A program made the position numbers and the translations under genes. Source: Schistocerca nitens (lineage: Eukaryota; Arthropoda; Insecta; Orthoptera; Acrididae). Taken from it: 64,000 nt of DNA. The stretch is taken from contig NC_064622.1 of NCBI RefSeq assembly GCF_023898315.1, positions 79,113,387 through 79,177,386 on the forward strand, written 5' to 3'. The notes beneath the pieces were generated by a model. The model was not told the origin of the DNA and made no database searches. It worked only from the letters and a program-made list of their open reading frames with translations. Positions 11,620 to 22,344 of the stretch are shown piece by piece. The stretch's first letter is position 1. Every line of letters begins with the position of its first letter.

Positions 11620-12210
11620 TTGGAAAACATCAAACAACAAGTACAACAAATACTGGAACAAAATAATGTGCAATCAGAAGAAGGAGAAAATACAGTAATG
11701 GACTCAAACATCCCAGAGCAAACAAACAAAGAACAACACGCATCAATTAAACAATCAGAGGAAAACGAAATCTTAAGACAGCCACCAGAACAAGCACAAA
11801 TAGAACACGAAGTGACACACATGTTAGATATAGAAGAAAAATTTCAGCTGACATATATAGAATACAAAGACACAAATACAGACATTAGACCATTCTTGCA
11901 TAGACCGCCAAATAACCCACAAGTTGAAACATCAATAACAGCTATCAACACAATCATACACAACAAAATAAATGAAAACACAACTATGGAAGAGTTACAA
12001 CTGCTGGTTTATATAGGAGCACTCACTACACTAAATATACACACTAGGCAGAGATCAGAACCAACCAACACACAGAAGAAGCCCACAAAACCAGCATGGC
12101 AACACAGGCTACAGATCAGAATACAAAAACTGAGAAAAGACATTGGACAGCTAACACAATTTATAAGAAATGAAATGTCAGAAAAAAAAAAAAAAAACGA
12201 AAAAGGTTAG
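11620..12210 (+). pseudogene. R4/Dong N-terminal region
   Basis: A 196-codon frame, rich in Gln, Glu, Asn and Thr, with no catalytic motif. Near its end KPAWQHRLQIRIQKLRKDI resembles the basic segment that precedes RT in related LINEs. The frame breaks at an A run (12182-12195), where slippage in poly(A) may have caused the shift; it continues in another frame with RRYKKSENRRKQNQ at 12285. Confidence 0.6.
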
Positions 12211-12272
12211 GTAAAATATCACAACAAGAAGCGATAGAGCAATTAGATCAAAAGAAGCAGAAATTATAAGCA

Positions 12273-14308
12273 TTGGCCAAACGACTTAGAAGATACAAAA
12301 AAAGTGAAAATAGAAGGAAACAAAACCAAACATTCAACACACAACAAAAGAAATTTTACCAGACAATAGATAACACACACATTAAAATAGACAATCCACC
12401 AAACATAACAGACATGGAACACTTCTGGAGCAACATATGGTCAAACCCGGTACAACATAACAGGCATGCACGGTGGATACAAGCAGAAACAGACACATAC
12501 AAGATGATACCACAAATGCCTGAAGTGATAATTTTGCAACATGAAGTCACCCAAGCAATTAATTCTACTCACAATTGGAAAGCCCCTGGAAAAGATAAAA
12601 TAGCAAATTTTTGGCTAAAGAAGTTCACCTCAACACATTCACATCTAACTAAATTATTTAACAATATGGTTATAATAGAGGGAAACATTCCACGTAGGAA
12701 AAATATATCTAAATACAAAGATGATGTGACTTACCAAATGAAAGTGCTGGCAGGTCGACAGACACACAAACAAACACAAACATACACACAAAATTCAAGC
12801 TTTCGCAACAAACTGTTGCCTCATCAGGAAAGAGGGAAGGAGAGGGAAAGACGAAACTCTTTGTCTTTAAATATGTCTGCTTGTGTCTGTATACGTGTGG
12901 ATGGATATGTGTGTGTGTGCGAGTGTATACCTGTCCTTTTTTCCCCCTAAGGTAAGTCCTTCCGCTCCCGGGATTGGAATGACTCCTTACCCTCTCCCTT
13001 AAAACCCACATCCCTTAGTCTTTCCCTCTCCTTCCCTCTTTCCTGATGAGGCAACAGTTTGTTGCGAAAGCTTGAATTTTGTGTGTATGTTTGTGTGTCT
13101 GTCGACCTGCCAGCACTTTCATTTGGTAAGTCACATCATCTTTGTTTTTAGATAAATTATTTAACAGTTACATTGCAGACCCATACACATTCCCTGATAC
13201 ACTTACACAAGGAATAACTTATCTGAAACCTAAAGATCAAGCAGACACAGCAAACCCAGCTAAATATCGCCCCATAACATGCCTACCAACAATATACAAA
13301 ATATTAACTTCAGTCATTACACAGAAATTAATGACACATACAACAAAGAACAAAATTATAAACAAAGAGCAAAAAGGCTGTTGCAAAGGAGCACAAGGAT
13401 GTAAAGAGCAACTGATAATAGATGCAGAGGTGACATATCAAGCTAAAACTAACAAAGGTCGCTACACTACGCATACATTGATTACCAAAAAGCTTTTGAT
13501 AGTGTACCCCACTCATGGTTACTACAAATATTGGAAATATACAAAGTAGATCCTAAATTGATAGAGTTCCTAAACATAGTTATGAAAAACTGGAAAACCA
13601 CACTTAATATCCAAACAAACTCTAATAATATCACATCACAGCCAATACAGATTAAGCGTGGAATATACCAAGGAGACTCATTAAGTCCTTTCTGGTTCTG
13701 TCTTGCTCTGAACCCACTATCCAAATTATGGATATAATATTAGTGGAACACACCCACACAAAATCCCACATTTGCTATACATGGATGATCTAAAACTACT
13801 GGCAGCAACAAATCAACAACTCAACCAATTACTAAAGATAACAGAAGTATTCAGCAATGACATAAATATGGCTTTTGGAACAGACAAATGTAAGAAAAAT
13901 ATCATAGTCAAGGGAAAACACACTAAACAAGAAAATTACATATTGGGTAACCACAGCGACTGCATAGAAGCGATGGAAAAAACAGATGCCTATAAATATC
14001 TAGAATACAGACAAAAAATAGGAATAGATAATACAAATATTAAAGAAGAACTAAAAGAAAAATATAGACAAAGACTAACAAAAATACTGAAAACAGAATT
14101 GACAGCAAGAAACAAGACAAAAGCTATAAATACTTATGCCATACCAATATTGACCTACTCATTTGGAGTAGTGAAATGGAGTAACACAGACCTAGAAGCA
14201 CTCAATACGCTTACACGATCACAATGCCACAAATATAGAATACATCACATACATTCAGCAACAGAAAGATTCACATTAAGCAGAAAGGAAGGGGATTTAT
14301 CGACATAA
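12273..14308 (+). pseudogene. R4/Dong reverse transcriptase (interrupted)
   Basis: RT blocks are spread over frames 12273-12690, 13142-13549, 13531-13737 and 13772-14308. Seen in order: NWKAPGKDKIANFWLKKF, LTQGITYLKPK, KYRPITCLPTIYKILT, KEQKGC with a DAEV block, DYQKAFDSVPHSWL (split by a shift near 13495), GIYQGDSLSPFWF, and the catalytic LLYMDDLKLLA. The YMDD-type box is intact. A 489 bp palindromic insert separates HLTKLFN from SYIADPY. Frameshifts make it non-functional as it stands. Confidence 0.8.
12664..13152. mobile_element. Palindromic (foldback) element with 14 bp target duplication
   Basis: A 489 bp insert in the RT frame. The outer ~150 bp on the left (CAAAGATGATGTGACTTACC through to the CATCAGGAAAGAGGGAAGG block) is repeated inverted at the right end (CCTTCCCTCTTTCCTGATG to GGTAAGTCACATCATCTTTG). 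The inner part has GT-rich and pyrimidine-rich stretches and no coding capacity. TAAATTATTTAACA occurs at 12650-12663 and again at 13153-13166; removing one copy and the insert restores HLTKLFNSYIAD in frame. The right arm stops about 50 bases short of the left arm. The long duplication is unlike ordinary terminal-inverted-repeat transposons. Confidence 0.8.
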
Positions 14309-14472
14309 AAAACCTACATTATGGACAGGTAGACAATTTAAGAAAACTCTTTCTAGAACGAGCAGAAACTAGCAAAATACACAAGGCAATCACTCATATA
14401 AATACATCGGCTACACCACTGCAATTTCATAACCACTTCTACAACCCTTTAGATCACATAACATCAACAGAT

Positions 14473-15270
14473 ATGAAGAAAGTAAATTGGAGGGGGAAAG
14501 CACTTCATGGCAAGCACCCGTATCATCTAACACAGCCACACATCGATCAAGACGCATCCAACACATGGCTAAGAAAAGGCAATATATACAGTGAGACAGA
14601 AAGATTCATGATTGCAATACAGGATCAAACAATAAAGACCAGATATTACAGCAAGCATATTATTAATGATCCCAATAACACAACAGATAAATGCAGACTT
14701 TGCAAACAACAAATAGAAACAGTAGATCACATCACAAGCAGATGTACAATACTAGCAAATACAGAATACCCCAGTAGAAATGACAATGTAGCAAAAATAA
14801 TACATCAACAGCTTGCCTTACAACATAAACTTATAAAACAACACATTCCCACATACAAGTATGCACCACAAAATGTACTGGAGAATGATGAATACAAATT
14901 ATACTGGAACAGAACCATTATAACAGCTAAAACAACGCCACATAACAAACCTGACATCATACTCACTAATAAAAAGAAGAAATTAACACAACTAATCGAA
15001 ATATCCATACCCACTACAACAAATATACAAAAGAAAACAGGAGAAAAAATTGAAAAATACATCCAACTGGCAGAGGAAGTCAAGGACATGTGGCATCAGG
15101 ATAAAGTTGACATAATACCAATTATACTATCAACTACAGGAGTCATACCACACAATATCCACCAGTACATCAATGCAATACAGCTACATCCAAACTTATA
15201 TATACAACTACAGCAATCCGTAATTATTGATACATGTTCAATTACCCGAAAGTTCCTAAATGCAATATAA
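14473..15270 (+). CDS. R4/Dong C-terminal zinc finger and restriction-like endonuclease
   Basis: A 265-codon open frame, the longest intact piece of the longer copy. It repeats the CCHC finger (CRLCKQQIETVDHITSRC) and the PD...EIS nuclease signature found at 10684-11346, with only scattered substitutions between them. It continues an upstream frame (GFIDIKNLHYGQVDNLRK, from about 14300) after the shared frameshift near 14290. The Met at 14473 is therefore internal to the original polyprotein rather than a natural start. Confidence 0.75.
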   Translation: MKKVNWRGKALHGKHPYHLTQPHIDQDASNTWLRKGNIYSETERFMIAIQDQTIKTRYYSKHIINDPNNTTDKCRLCKQQIETVDHITSRCTILANTEYPSRNDNVAKIIHQQLALQHKLIKQHIPTYKYAPQNVLENDEYKLYWNRTIITAKTTPHNKPDIILTNKKKKLTQLIEISIPTTTNIQKKTGEKIEKYIQLAEEVKDMWHQDKVDIIPIILSTTGVIPHNIHQYINAIQLHPNLYIQLQQSVIIDTCSITRKFLNAI

Positions 15271-15362
15271 CATATACCATACAGTTTAAAGGAAGTCACG
15301 CTTGATCGAGGTCCGCGTCACTTTCCATTTTTGACCAGAAATAACGTCTGAGAAAAGAAAGA

Positions 15363-15377
15363 AATAATAATAATAAG
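15363..15377. repeat. (TAA)n microsatellite, right of long R4/Dong copy
   Basis: Four to five TAA units immediately after the 3' end of the LINE. Confidence 0.85.
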
Positions 15378-16053
15378 TTAAATTAACTAGTCTGCTTATG
15401 ACAATGCGATAACACACTGAGCCATATAAAAATATGTTACTACAGCTATAACTGACACAAATTAATGGAATATTGCAGGAACAATTGGGGACAAGAAGTT
15501 GAAGATCATCACTGTAATGGAGAGAATCATATTTAGAAACAAGACAATGAAAGCATTACTGTTAGCACTAGTTATTTAAAACAATCTTGCAACTGTTTGT
15601 CTCAATTTGTACATAGTAGCACTTGCCATCAGCATCTTCTTCTTCTACTGTTTCTAGTCCCTGGCTACATCTGTTTAGGACATAAGCCTTTCCATAATTT
15701 CCTGTGTTCTCATCACATTTCTCATGTCCCAGTCTTCTCCTCACTTCATTACACAGCAACCAACCATCTCTCATTCTTACTCTAGGTCTCTTGCCTTCTA
15801 CTGTTATTTCATTGGCCTGTCTTGGTCACCTGCCAGCTCCCATTTCGTAACATGTCCATCCTATCTTAATCTCATCTTTTCTATGGTCTCTTGCATGAGC
15901 TTCTGCTTTGCTATTTCTCTCACCACCACATTCTTTCACTATTCACACTATCAAGTTGTATTCTGTTACTTGAAATATATCTCATAAGCCTGTGTCCTGC
16001 TCAACTGCTTTTTCTTCATTACTCACTTTTCTGATACATATATAAGTACTGGA
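15378..16053. other. Pyrimidine-rich stretch, possible LINE remnant
   Basis: No intact frame. The plus strand at 15640-16020 is pyrimidine-rich, like the antisense of a purine-rich LINE tail, and may be a decayed minus-strand LINE 3' region. I cannot name motifs in it. Confidence 0.3.
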
Positions 16054-16094
16054 ACATAATGTTGCTGTTGTTGTTGTTGTTGTGGTGGTGGTCT

Positions 16095-16865
16095 TCAGTC
16101 CAGAGACTGGTTGGATGCAGCTCTCCATGCTACTGTATGCTGTGCAAGCTTCTTCATCTCCCTGTACCTACTGCAGTCTACATCCTTCTGAATCTGTTTA
16201 GTGTATTCATCTTTTGGTCTCCCTCTATGATTTTTAACCTCCACACTGCCCTCCAATACTAAATTGGTGATCCCTTGATGCCTCAGAATGTGTCCTACCA
16301 ACTGATCCCTTCTTCTAGTCAAGTTGTGCCACAAATTTCTCTTCTCCCTAATTATATTCAATACCTCTTCACTAGTTATGTGATCTACCTATCTATTTTT
16401 CAACATTCTTCTGTAGCACCACATTTCCAAAGCTTCTATTCTCTTCTTGTCTAAACTATTTATCATCCATGTTTCACTTTCATACATGGCTACACTCCAA
16501 ACGAATACTTTCAGAAACGACTTCCTGACACTTAAATCTATACTTGATGTTAACAAATTTCTCTTCTTCAGAAACGCTTTCCTTGCCATTGCCAGTCTAT
16601 ATTTTATATCCTCTCTACTTCGACCATAATCAGTTATTTTGCTCCCCAAATAGCAAAACTCATTTACTACTTTAAGCGTCTCACTTCCTAATCTAATTCC
16701 CTCAGCATCACCCGACTTAATTCGACTACATTCCATTACCCTCATTTTGCTTTTGTTGATGTTCATCTTATATCCTCCTTTCAAGACACTATCCATTCCG
16801 TTCAACTGCTCTTCCAAGTCCTTTGCTGTTTCTGACAGAATTACAATGTCATCGGTGAACCCCAA
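16095..16865 (-). pseudogene. RTE LINE: RT catalytic box and C-terminal region
   Basis: Two frames (16389-16865 and 16095-16361) continue the LINE polyprotein. The first opens with GFTDDIVILSE, the RT catalytic box in FTDD form, followed by GGYKMNINKSK and FCYLGSKITDYG. It then gives KVFVWSVAMYESETW, the usual region after the palm. The second has LVGHILRHQGI, HRGRPKDEYTKQ and the closing WRAASNQSLD. A stop near 16389 separates them. Confidence 0.8.
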
Positions 16866-17077
16866 AGTTTTTATTTCTTCTCCATGGATTTTAATATCTA
16901 CTCCGAATTTTTCTTTTGTTTCCTTTACTGTTGCTCAATATACAAGTTGAATAACATCAGGGAGAGGCTACAACCCTGTCTCATTCCCTTGCCAGCCACT
17001 GCTTCCCTTTCATGTCCCTTGACTCTTATAAATGCCATCTGGTTTCTGTACAAATTGTAAATAGCCTTTTGCTCCCT

Positions 17078-18739
17078 TTATTTTACCCCTGCCACCTTCA
17101 GAATTTGAAAGAGAGTATTCCAGTCAACATTGTCAAAAGCTTTCTCTAACTCTACAAATGCTAGAAACATAGGTTTGTCTTCCCTTAATCTAGCTTCTAA
17201 GATAAGTTGTAGAGTCAGTATTGCCTCACATGTTGCGATATTTCTGCAGAATCCAAACCTATCTTCCCCGAGGTCGGCTTCTACTAGCTTTTCCATTTGT
17301 CTGTAAAGAATTCGCATTAGTATTTTGCAGCCGTGACTTATTAAACTGATAGTTCGGTAATTTCCACATCTGTCAACACCTGCTTTCTTTGGGATTGGAA
17401 TTATTATATTATTCTTGAGGTCTGAGGGTATTTCACCTGTCTTACATATCTTGCTCACCGGATGGTACAGTTTTGTCAGGACTGGCTCTCCAAAGGCTGT
17501 CAGTAGTTCTAATGCAATGTTGTCTACTCCTGGGGCCTTGTTTCGACTCAGGTCTTTCAGTGCGCTGTCAAACTCTTCATGCAGTATCATATCTCCCATT
17601 TCATCTTCATCTACATCCTCTTCCATTTCCATAATATTGTCCTCAAATACATCGCCCTTGTATAGACCCTGTATATACTCCTTCCATCTTTCTGCTTTCC
17701 CTTCTTTGCTTAGAACTGGGTTTCCATCTGAGCTCTTGATATTCATACAAGTGGTTCTCTTTTCTCCAAAGGTCTCTTTAATTTTCTTGTAGGCTGTATC
17801 TATCTTACCCCTAGTGAGATAAGCCTCTACATTCTTACATTTGTCCTCTAGCCATCCCTGCTTAGCCATTTTGCACTTCCTGTCGATCTCATTTTTGAGA
17901 TGTTCGTATTCCTTTTTGCCTGTTTCATTTACTGCATTTTTATGTTTTCTCCTTTCATATATTAAATTAAATATTTCTTCCGTTTCCAAAGGATTTCTAC
18001 TATCCCTCGTCTTTTTATCTACTTGATCCTCTGCTGCCTTCACTATTTCATCCCTCAGAGCTACCCATTCTTCTTCTACTGTATTTCTTTCCCCTGTTCT
18101 TGTCAACTGTTCCCTAATTCTCTCCCTGAAGCTCTCAACAACCTCTGGTTCTTTCAGTTTATCCAGGTCCCATCTCCTCAATTTCTCACCTTTTTGCAGT
18201 TTCTTCAGCTTTAATCTACACTTCATAACCAATAGATTGTGGCCAGAGTCCACGTCTGACCCTGGAAATGTCTTACAATTTAAAACCTGGTTCCAAAATC
18301 TCCGTCTTACCATTATATAATCTATTTGAACCCTGTCAGTATCTCCAGGCTTCTTCCATGTATACAACCTTCTTTTATGATTCTTGAACCAAGTGTTAGC
18401 TATGATTAAGTTGTGCTCTGTGCAAAATTCTACCAGGCAGCTTCCTCTTTCATTTCTTAGCCCCAAGCCATATTCACCTACTACGTTTCCTTCTCTCCCT
18501 TTTCCTACTGTCGATTTCCAGTCACCCACGATGTTTAAATTTTCGTCTCCCTTCATTCTCTGAATAATTTCTTTTATTTCATCATACATTTCTTCAATTT
18601 CTTCGTCACCTGCAGAGCTATTTGGCATATAAACTTTGACTACTGTAGTAGGCATGGGCTTCGTATCTATCTTGGCCACAATAATGCATTCACTATGCTG
18701 TTTGTAGTAGCTTACCCGCATGCCTATTTTCCTATTCAT
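17078..18739 (-). CDS. RTE LINE endonuclease-reverse transcriptase (partial frame)
   Basis: The longest frame in the window, 553 codons. Residues ~1-180 are the AP-type endonuclease; the usual GDWNS reads GDWKS, and the catalytic SDH block reads DSGHNLLV, so the Asp is replaced. Residues ~180-330 are a charged linker with KKIKETFGEKR. RT begins near residue 370 (ALKDLSRNKAPGVDNI), then IIIPIPKKAGVDRCGNYRTISL, FGFCRN, and AFVELEKAFDNVDW, where the first catalytic Asp of the family's FVDLEKAFD reads Glu. The frame ends before the catalytic FTDD box, which is in a separate frame at 16389-16865. The upstream endonuclease start is at 18732-19040 in another frame. Not expected to be active. Confidence 0.8.
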   Translation of the reverse strand: MNRKIGMRVSYYKQHSECIIVAKIDTKPMPTTVVKVYMPNSSAGDEEIEEMYDEIKEIIQRMKGDENLNIVGDWKSTVGKGREGNVVGEYGLGLRNERGSCLVEFCTEHNLIIANTWFKNHKRRLYTWKKPGDTDRVQIDYIMVRRRFWNQVLNCKTFPGSDVDSGHNLLVMKCRLKLKKLQKGEKLRRWDLDKLKEPEVVESFRERIREQLTRTGERNTVEEEWVALRDEIVKAAEDQVDKKTRDSRNPLETEEIFNLIYERRKHKNAVNETGKKEYEHLKNEIDRKCKMAKQGWLEDKCKNVEAYLTRGKIDTAYKKIKETFGEKRTTCMNIKSSDGNPVLSKEGKAERWKEYIQGLYKGDVFEDNIMEMEEDVDEDEMGDMILHEEFDSALKDLSRNKAPGVDNIALELLTAFGEPVLTKLYHPVSKICKTGEIPSDLKNNIIIPIPKKAGVDRCGNYRTISLISHGCKILMRILYRQMEKLVEADLGEDRFGFCRNIATCEAILTLQLILEARLREDKPMFLAFVELEKAFDNVDWNTLFQILKVAGVK

Positions 18740-19040
18740 TATTAAACCTAGTCCCCCTATTTGATTTTGTGTTTATAACTCTGTAGTCACCTGACCATAA
18801 GCCTTGTTCCTCCTGCCACCGAACTTCACTAATTTCCACTATATCTAACTTTAAACTCTCCATTTCCCTTTTTAAATTTTCTAACCTACCTGCCCGATTA
18901 AGGGAACTGACATTCCACGCTCCGATCTGTAGAATGCCAGTTTTCTTTCTCCTGATAATGACATCCTCTTCAGTAGTCCCCACCCGGACATCCGAATGGG
19001 GGACTATTTTACTTCTGGAATATTTTACCCAAGAGGACAC

Positions 19041-19524
19041 TGTTGTGTCTAGACAAGACAGCCTAGACACAATGAGAGGAAGCTGAAAGGCACGCGCTTA
19101 AACTCACGCAGGCTGGCATGAGGTCTGAAACAGGATACATAATGAATGCTATAAAGAAATGTACGTAGCTTCTGGAATACTTAACTTTAATCCACATTTG
19201 TAGAACATCGCTCTTGATGATACATTAATAGAATCTCAATATCAATTGAATACGGCGCCTTGCTAGGTCGTAGCAAATGTAGCTGAAGGCTATGCTAACT
19301 ATCGTCTCGGCAAATGAGAGCGTATTTGTCAGTGAACCATTGCTATGAACGTCGGCTGTACAACTGGGGCGAGTGCTAGTACGTCTCTCTAGACCTGCCG
19401 TGTGGTGGCGCTCGGTCTGCTATCACTGACAGTGGCGACACGCAGGTCCGACGTATACTACCGGACTGCGGCCGATTTAAAAGGCTACCAGCTAGCAAGT
19501 GTGGTGTCTGGCGGTGACACCACA
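19041..19524 (-). repeat. Gypsy A 3' LTR
   Basis: 484 bp. On the minus strand it begins TGTGGTGTCACCGCCAGACACC and ends GTCTAGACACAACA. It contains GGCCGATTTAAAAGG on the plus strand near 19470. It differs from the partner at 29470-29953 by scattered substitutions only. Confidence 0.9.
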
Positions 19525-19535
19525 TTCCCCCCCAC
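19525..19535 (-). promoter_or_regulatory. Gypsy A polypurine tract
   Basis: Read on the minus strand this is TGGGGGGGGAA directly before the 3' LTR, the expected place of the plus-strand primer. Confidence 0.7.
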
Positions 19536-19690
19536 AAATCAGTGAACGGTTGTGTTATAAGGCTTCCGCCCACTGTGGGGAGGACCCCATGTTGACGTAT
19601 GCGACGAGGTGGGGAGCGTAACAACAGGCGAGGCTGTGCCACCCGCACCCTGCCATTCGGTCTGAGGGGAGCTAGGAAACGCCTGAAAAC

Positions 19691-21457
19691 CTAGTCCAGG
19701 GTGCACACCAACATGCGGTGTATGCGCCCGTAAAGAGACAGGAGGTGCCGAAGGGTCGACCTCCATCGCGTCGGGGTACCCGAGGGCGAAGACGACATCT
19801 GGTCCGGAGCGGGCAAGAGTTCCATGTCGGAGGACAGCTGGTCACGGGAAGCGATCGGCGGTGCGTGATCCAGGGAGGCGCCCGGCGGCTGCAGCGATGC
19901 GGCCACTGCGGGCGGCGCCGGCGGGAGGTCCGGCGGCAGCGCGTCGCCATGGGGCAAAATGGAAGGCATCGTCGGTAACACCTGGGGATGAGGCGAGCCA
20001 GTAGATGGGTCCCCAGGGCGCTGACCGGACGGCACCGTCGCTGAAAGCAGACGGGGAGCGGCAGAACCCGTGCGACGACAGAGGCGAAGCTGATTGAGAT
20101 GCCGACGCACCTCACCAGAAGCCCCCAAAACCAGATACATAGCGCGGCTGAGGCAGCGCAGAATGCGCCTGGCGAGCCAACGCCGTGAACCTCGATACTG
20201 GCGATAGTCTACAACATCGCCTGGAGCAAAAGCAGGTGGCTGCCGCTGCACAGGAACCTGATGCGGCGGATGCAGCAAAGACATCAAGGTTCGATGAGGA
20301 CGACCGTGCAACAACTCAGCCAGCGAGCGACCATCTCGGGGCTGAGAGCGATACAAAGACAAAAAGAGCAATAATGCGTCCTCCCGAGAATGCGACTCAT
20401 GCAACTTCAACATCTGTGACTTGAAAGGCCGGACCTATCGTGCAGCGGCACCGTTTGACTGAGGCAAAAATGGCGCGGATGTCAGATGTTGAATACCATT
20501 GGCCTTGCAGAATGACTGAAATTCTGCGGACATGAATTGTGGGCCATTGTCGGAAACAATAGTCTGTGGAAGACCTTCAATGCAAAAGATAGCGGATAAC
20601 GCTTGGATGGTGGCAGATGACGTCGTGGAAGACATCCGTACAACAAAAGGAAAATTACTGAAGGAATCGACCACAACCAACCATCGAGCATTCCAGAATG
20701 GACCAGCAAAATCGATGTGTAAGCGTTGCCAAGGGGAAGTGGCTTTTGGCCATGCAAAGAATTTCCGCGGTGGGGCGGATTGGTGTTCGGCACACGCCAT
20801 GCAAGAAGAGCACATATTTGTAATCGCAGCATCGATTCCGAACCAAGTACACTGCTGATGAGCAAGTTGTTTCGTGCGCACTATACCCCAATGTCCTTGG
20901 TGGAGAAGCCGTAAAACAGAGGACTGTAACGAACGTGGGACCACAACCCTGGACTGATCATTATCAGAACGCAACAGCAAAACACCACGTCGTACAAAAA
21001 GTCTCTCCTTGTGAGCAAAAAATCGGCGAACCAACGGATCCTCGATCCGTGATTTTGACAAGGGCCATTGCGTAGCAACAAAAAGCAAAACGGTAGCAAG
21101 GACAGGGTCAGCAGCTGTGGCTGTAGCTGTAGCTACACGACGAAAATCAATCAGAAACGATTCGACCACATCATCGGTTTCCGCATCAATGAACATGCAA
21201 GCAAGTTCAGAAGAATCGAATGCTCTATCCTCAGCAACAGGCAAACGGGACAACGCATCGGCGTTTCCGTGCTTAGCAGTGGACCGATACAAGATATCAT
21301 AGCGGTACTGCGAGAGGAAAATAGACCAGCGAATGAATTTCGGTGCTGCACGTGGAGGTACAGGCTTGTTCGGATGAAAAAGTGACGTCAGGTTTGTGGT
21401 CTGTGACGATGGTAAAGTGACGACCATACAAGAAATCGTGAAACTTAGTAACACCAA
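19691..21457 (-). pseudogene. Gypsy A integrase
   Basis: Frame 20435-21457 gives the RNase H tail (TAKHGNADALSRLP) and integrase: an HHCC finger (LLHQGHWGIVRTKQLAHQ, CSSCMAC), HIDFAGPF with the first catalytic Asp, and VSDNGPQF with the second. The third block, usually GAAER in this lineage by comparison with other Gypsy integrases, reads SNGAAAR and is followed by a stop, so the catalytic Glu appears to be Ala. After the stop a 240-codon frame (19691-20413) continues with MLKLHESHSREDALL and FAPGDVVDYRQYRG. A long Pro/Arg-rich tail follows. Confidence 0.8.
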
Positions 21458-22344
21458 ATACGAGAGCCAAAGCTTCTTTCTCTATCTGTGAATAATTTCG
21501 TTGCGCAGACGAAAGCAATTTGGACGCAAAGGCAATAGGGAGATCATGCGATCCATCTTTGTGTGCAAGCACAGCACCGATCCCGAAATCCGAAGCATCT
21601 ACCATCAACAAAAGGGGTTTCTGGGGATCGAATGGCGTAAGGCAAGTATTTGAAAGCAACGCCGATTTCAACTGGCGAAAGGCGCATTCGCATTCCGTCG
21701 TCCAGATGAACGGAACACCTTTACGGCGTAAGCGATGAAGCGGTGCTGAAATGGAAGAGGCATGTGGTATATATTTATGGTAATAATTAATTTTTTACAG
21801 CACACTCTGTAGCTGCTTCAAATTCCGCGGCGAAGGCAAGTCCTGTATGGTACGGAGGTGCTCTGGGCTCAGATGTATGCCTTGTGCATTCATTACATGT
21901 CCCAGATATGGTAAATCACGAGCAAAAAACACACATTTGTCCTTCCGCAAGCGAAGACCATTTTGGCGCAAGAAATGAAATAATGTCCTAAGATTGGTTA
22001 AATGTTCTTCTTCCGTCTTTCCGGAGATCACAATATCGTCCAGATAGTTTGCTGCAGTAGGGACCGACGCACAAACAGTTTGCAGATATTGCTGAAACAA
22101 TGCAGGGGCGGACGCACACCCGAATGGCAGTCTTTTGAATCAATACAAACCAAGATGCGTGTTAACCACCAAGACGCGCACGCGCTGGGATTCGTCGTCC
22201 ACTGGTATTTGCAAGTACGCATCTGCTATGTCCAACTTCGAAAAATATTTACCCGGGCACCGTTTGTCAAAAAGATCTTACGGGCAGGGTAAAGGAAAAG
22301 TTGCAATCCCTAGTTGTGGATTCACTGTTGCCTTGAAGTCCACA
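21297..22344 (-). pseudogene. Gypsy A RT palm and RNase H
   Basis: Continues from the interrupted Val with DFKATVNPQL, KYFSKLDIADAYLQIPV (first catalytic Asp region), FGCASAPALFQQYLQ and NYLDDIVISGKT, the YLDD catalytic box intact. Then LPYLGHVMNAQGIHLSPEH. A break near 21795 leads to IWTTECECAFRQLKSALLS and RNase H (LMVDASDFGIGAVLAHK, AFASKLLSS, YSQIEKEALALVFGV). The RNase H Asp and Glu ligands are present. Frame breaks prevent a full product. Confidence 0.85.

Larger units (their letters stand above)
11462..15362 (+). mobile_element. R4/Dong-like LINE, long copy
   Basis: A LINE flanked by TAA repeats, about 3.4 kb after removing a 489 bp insert at 12664-13152. The order is an N-terminal Gln/Glu-rich region (11620-12210), RT blocks (12273-14308), a linker, the CCHC finger and the restriction-like endonuclease (14473-15270). 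There are at least four frame breaks. No AP-type endonuclease is present, as expected for a clade that uses the C-terminal nuclease. The left end directly abuts TAA repeats, but whether the first codons are complete is unclear. Confidence 0.8.
16054..19040 (-). mobile_element. RTE-type LINE, main body (interrupted by Gypsy A)
   Basis: The 3' nine-tenths of a LINE on the minus strand. Reading from 19040 down: endonuclease start (GILQIGAWNVSSLN), endonuclease, linker, RT and C-terminal extension, ending in GGACTGAAGACCACC then (ACAACA)n at about 16054-16090. It matches the plus-strand copy at 52176-55626 and the copy at 35378-38697. Its first ~340 bp lie at 29954-30289, separated by a Gypsy element flanked by GACAC duplications. 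The RTE label is inferred from the endonuclease resemblance to the RTE-derived domain of craniofacial development protein 2 and from the repeat tail. Confidence 0.85.

Noticed and set aside
12781-13140. GT-rich microsatellite as a regulatory element
   Set aside because: It forms part of the arms of the palindromic insert and pairs with its inverse copy.
19539-20115. Pro/Arg-rich frames in several phases as possible secreted or basic proteins
   Set aside because: They are GC-rich shadows of the Gypsy A integrase tail and the adjoining region; the 240-codon frame fits the integrase better.
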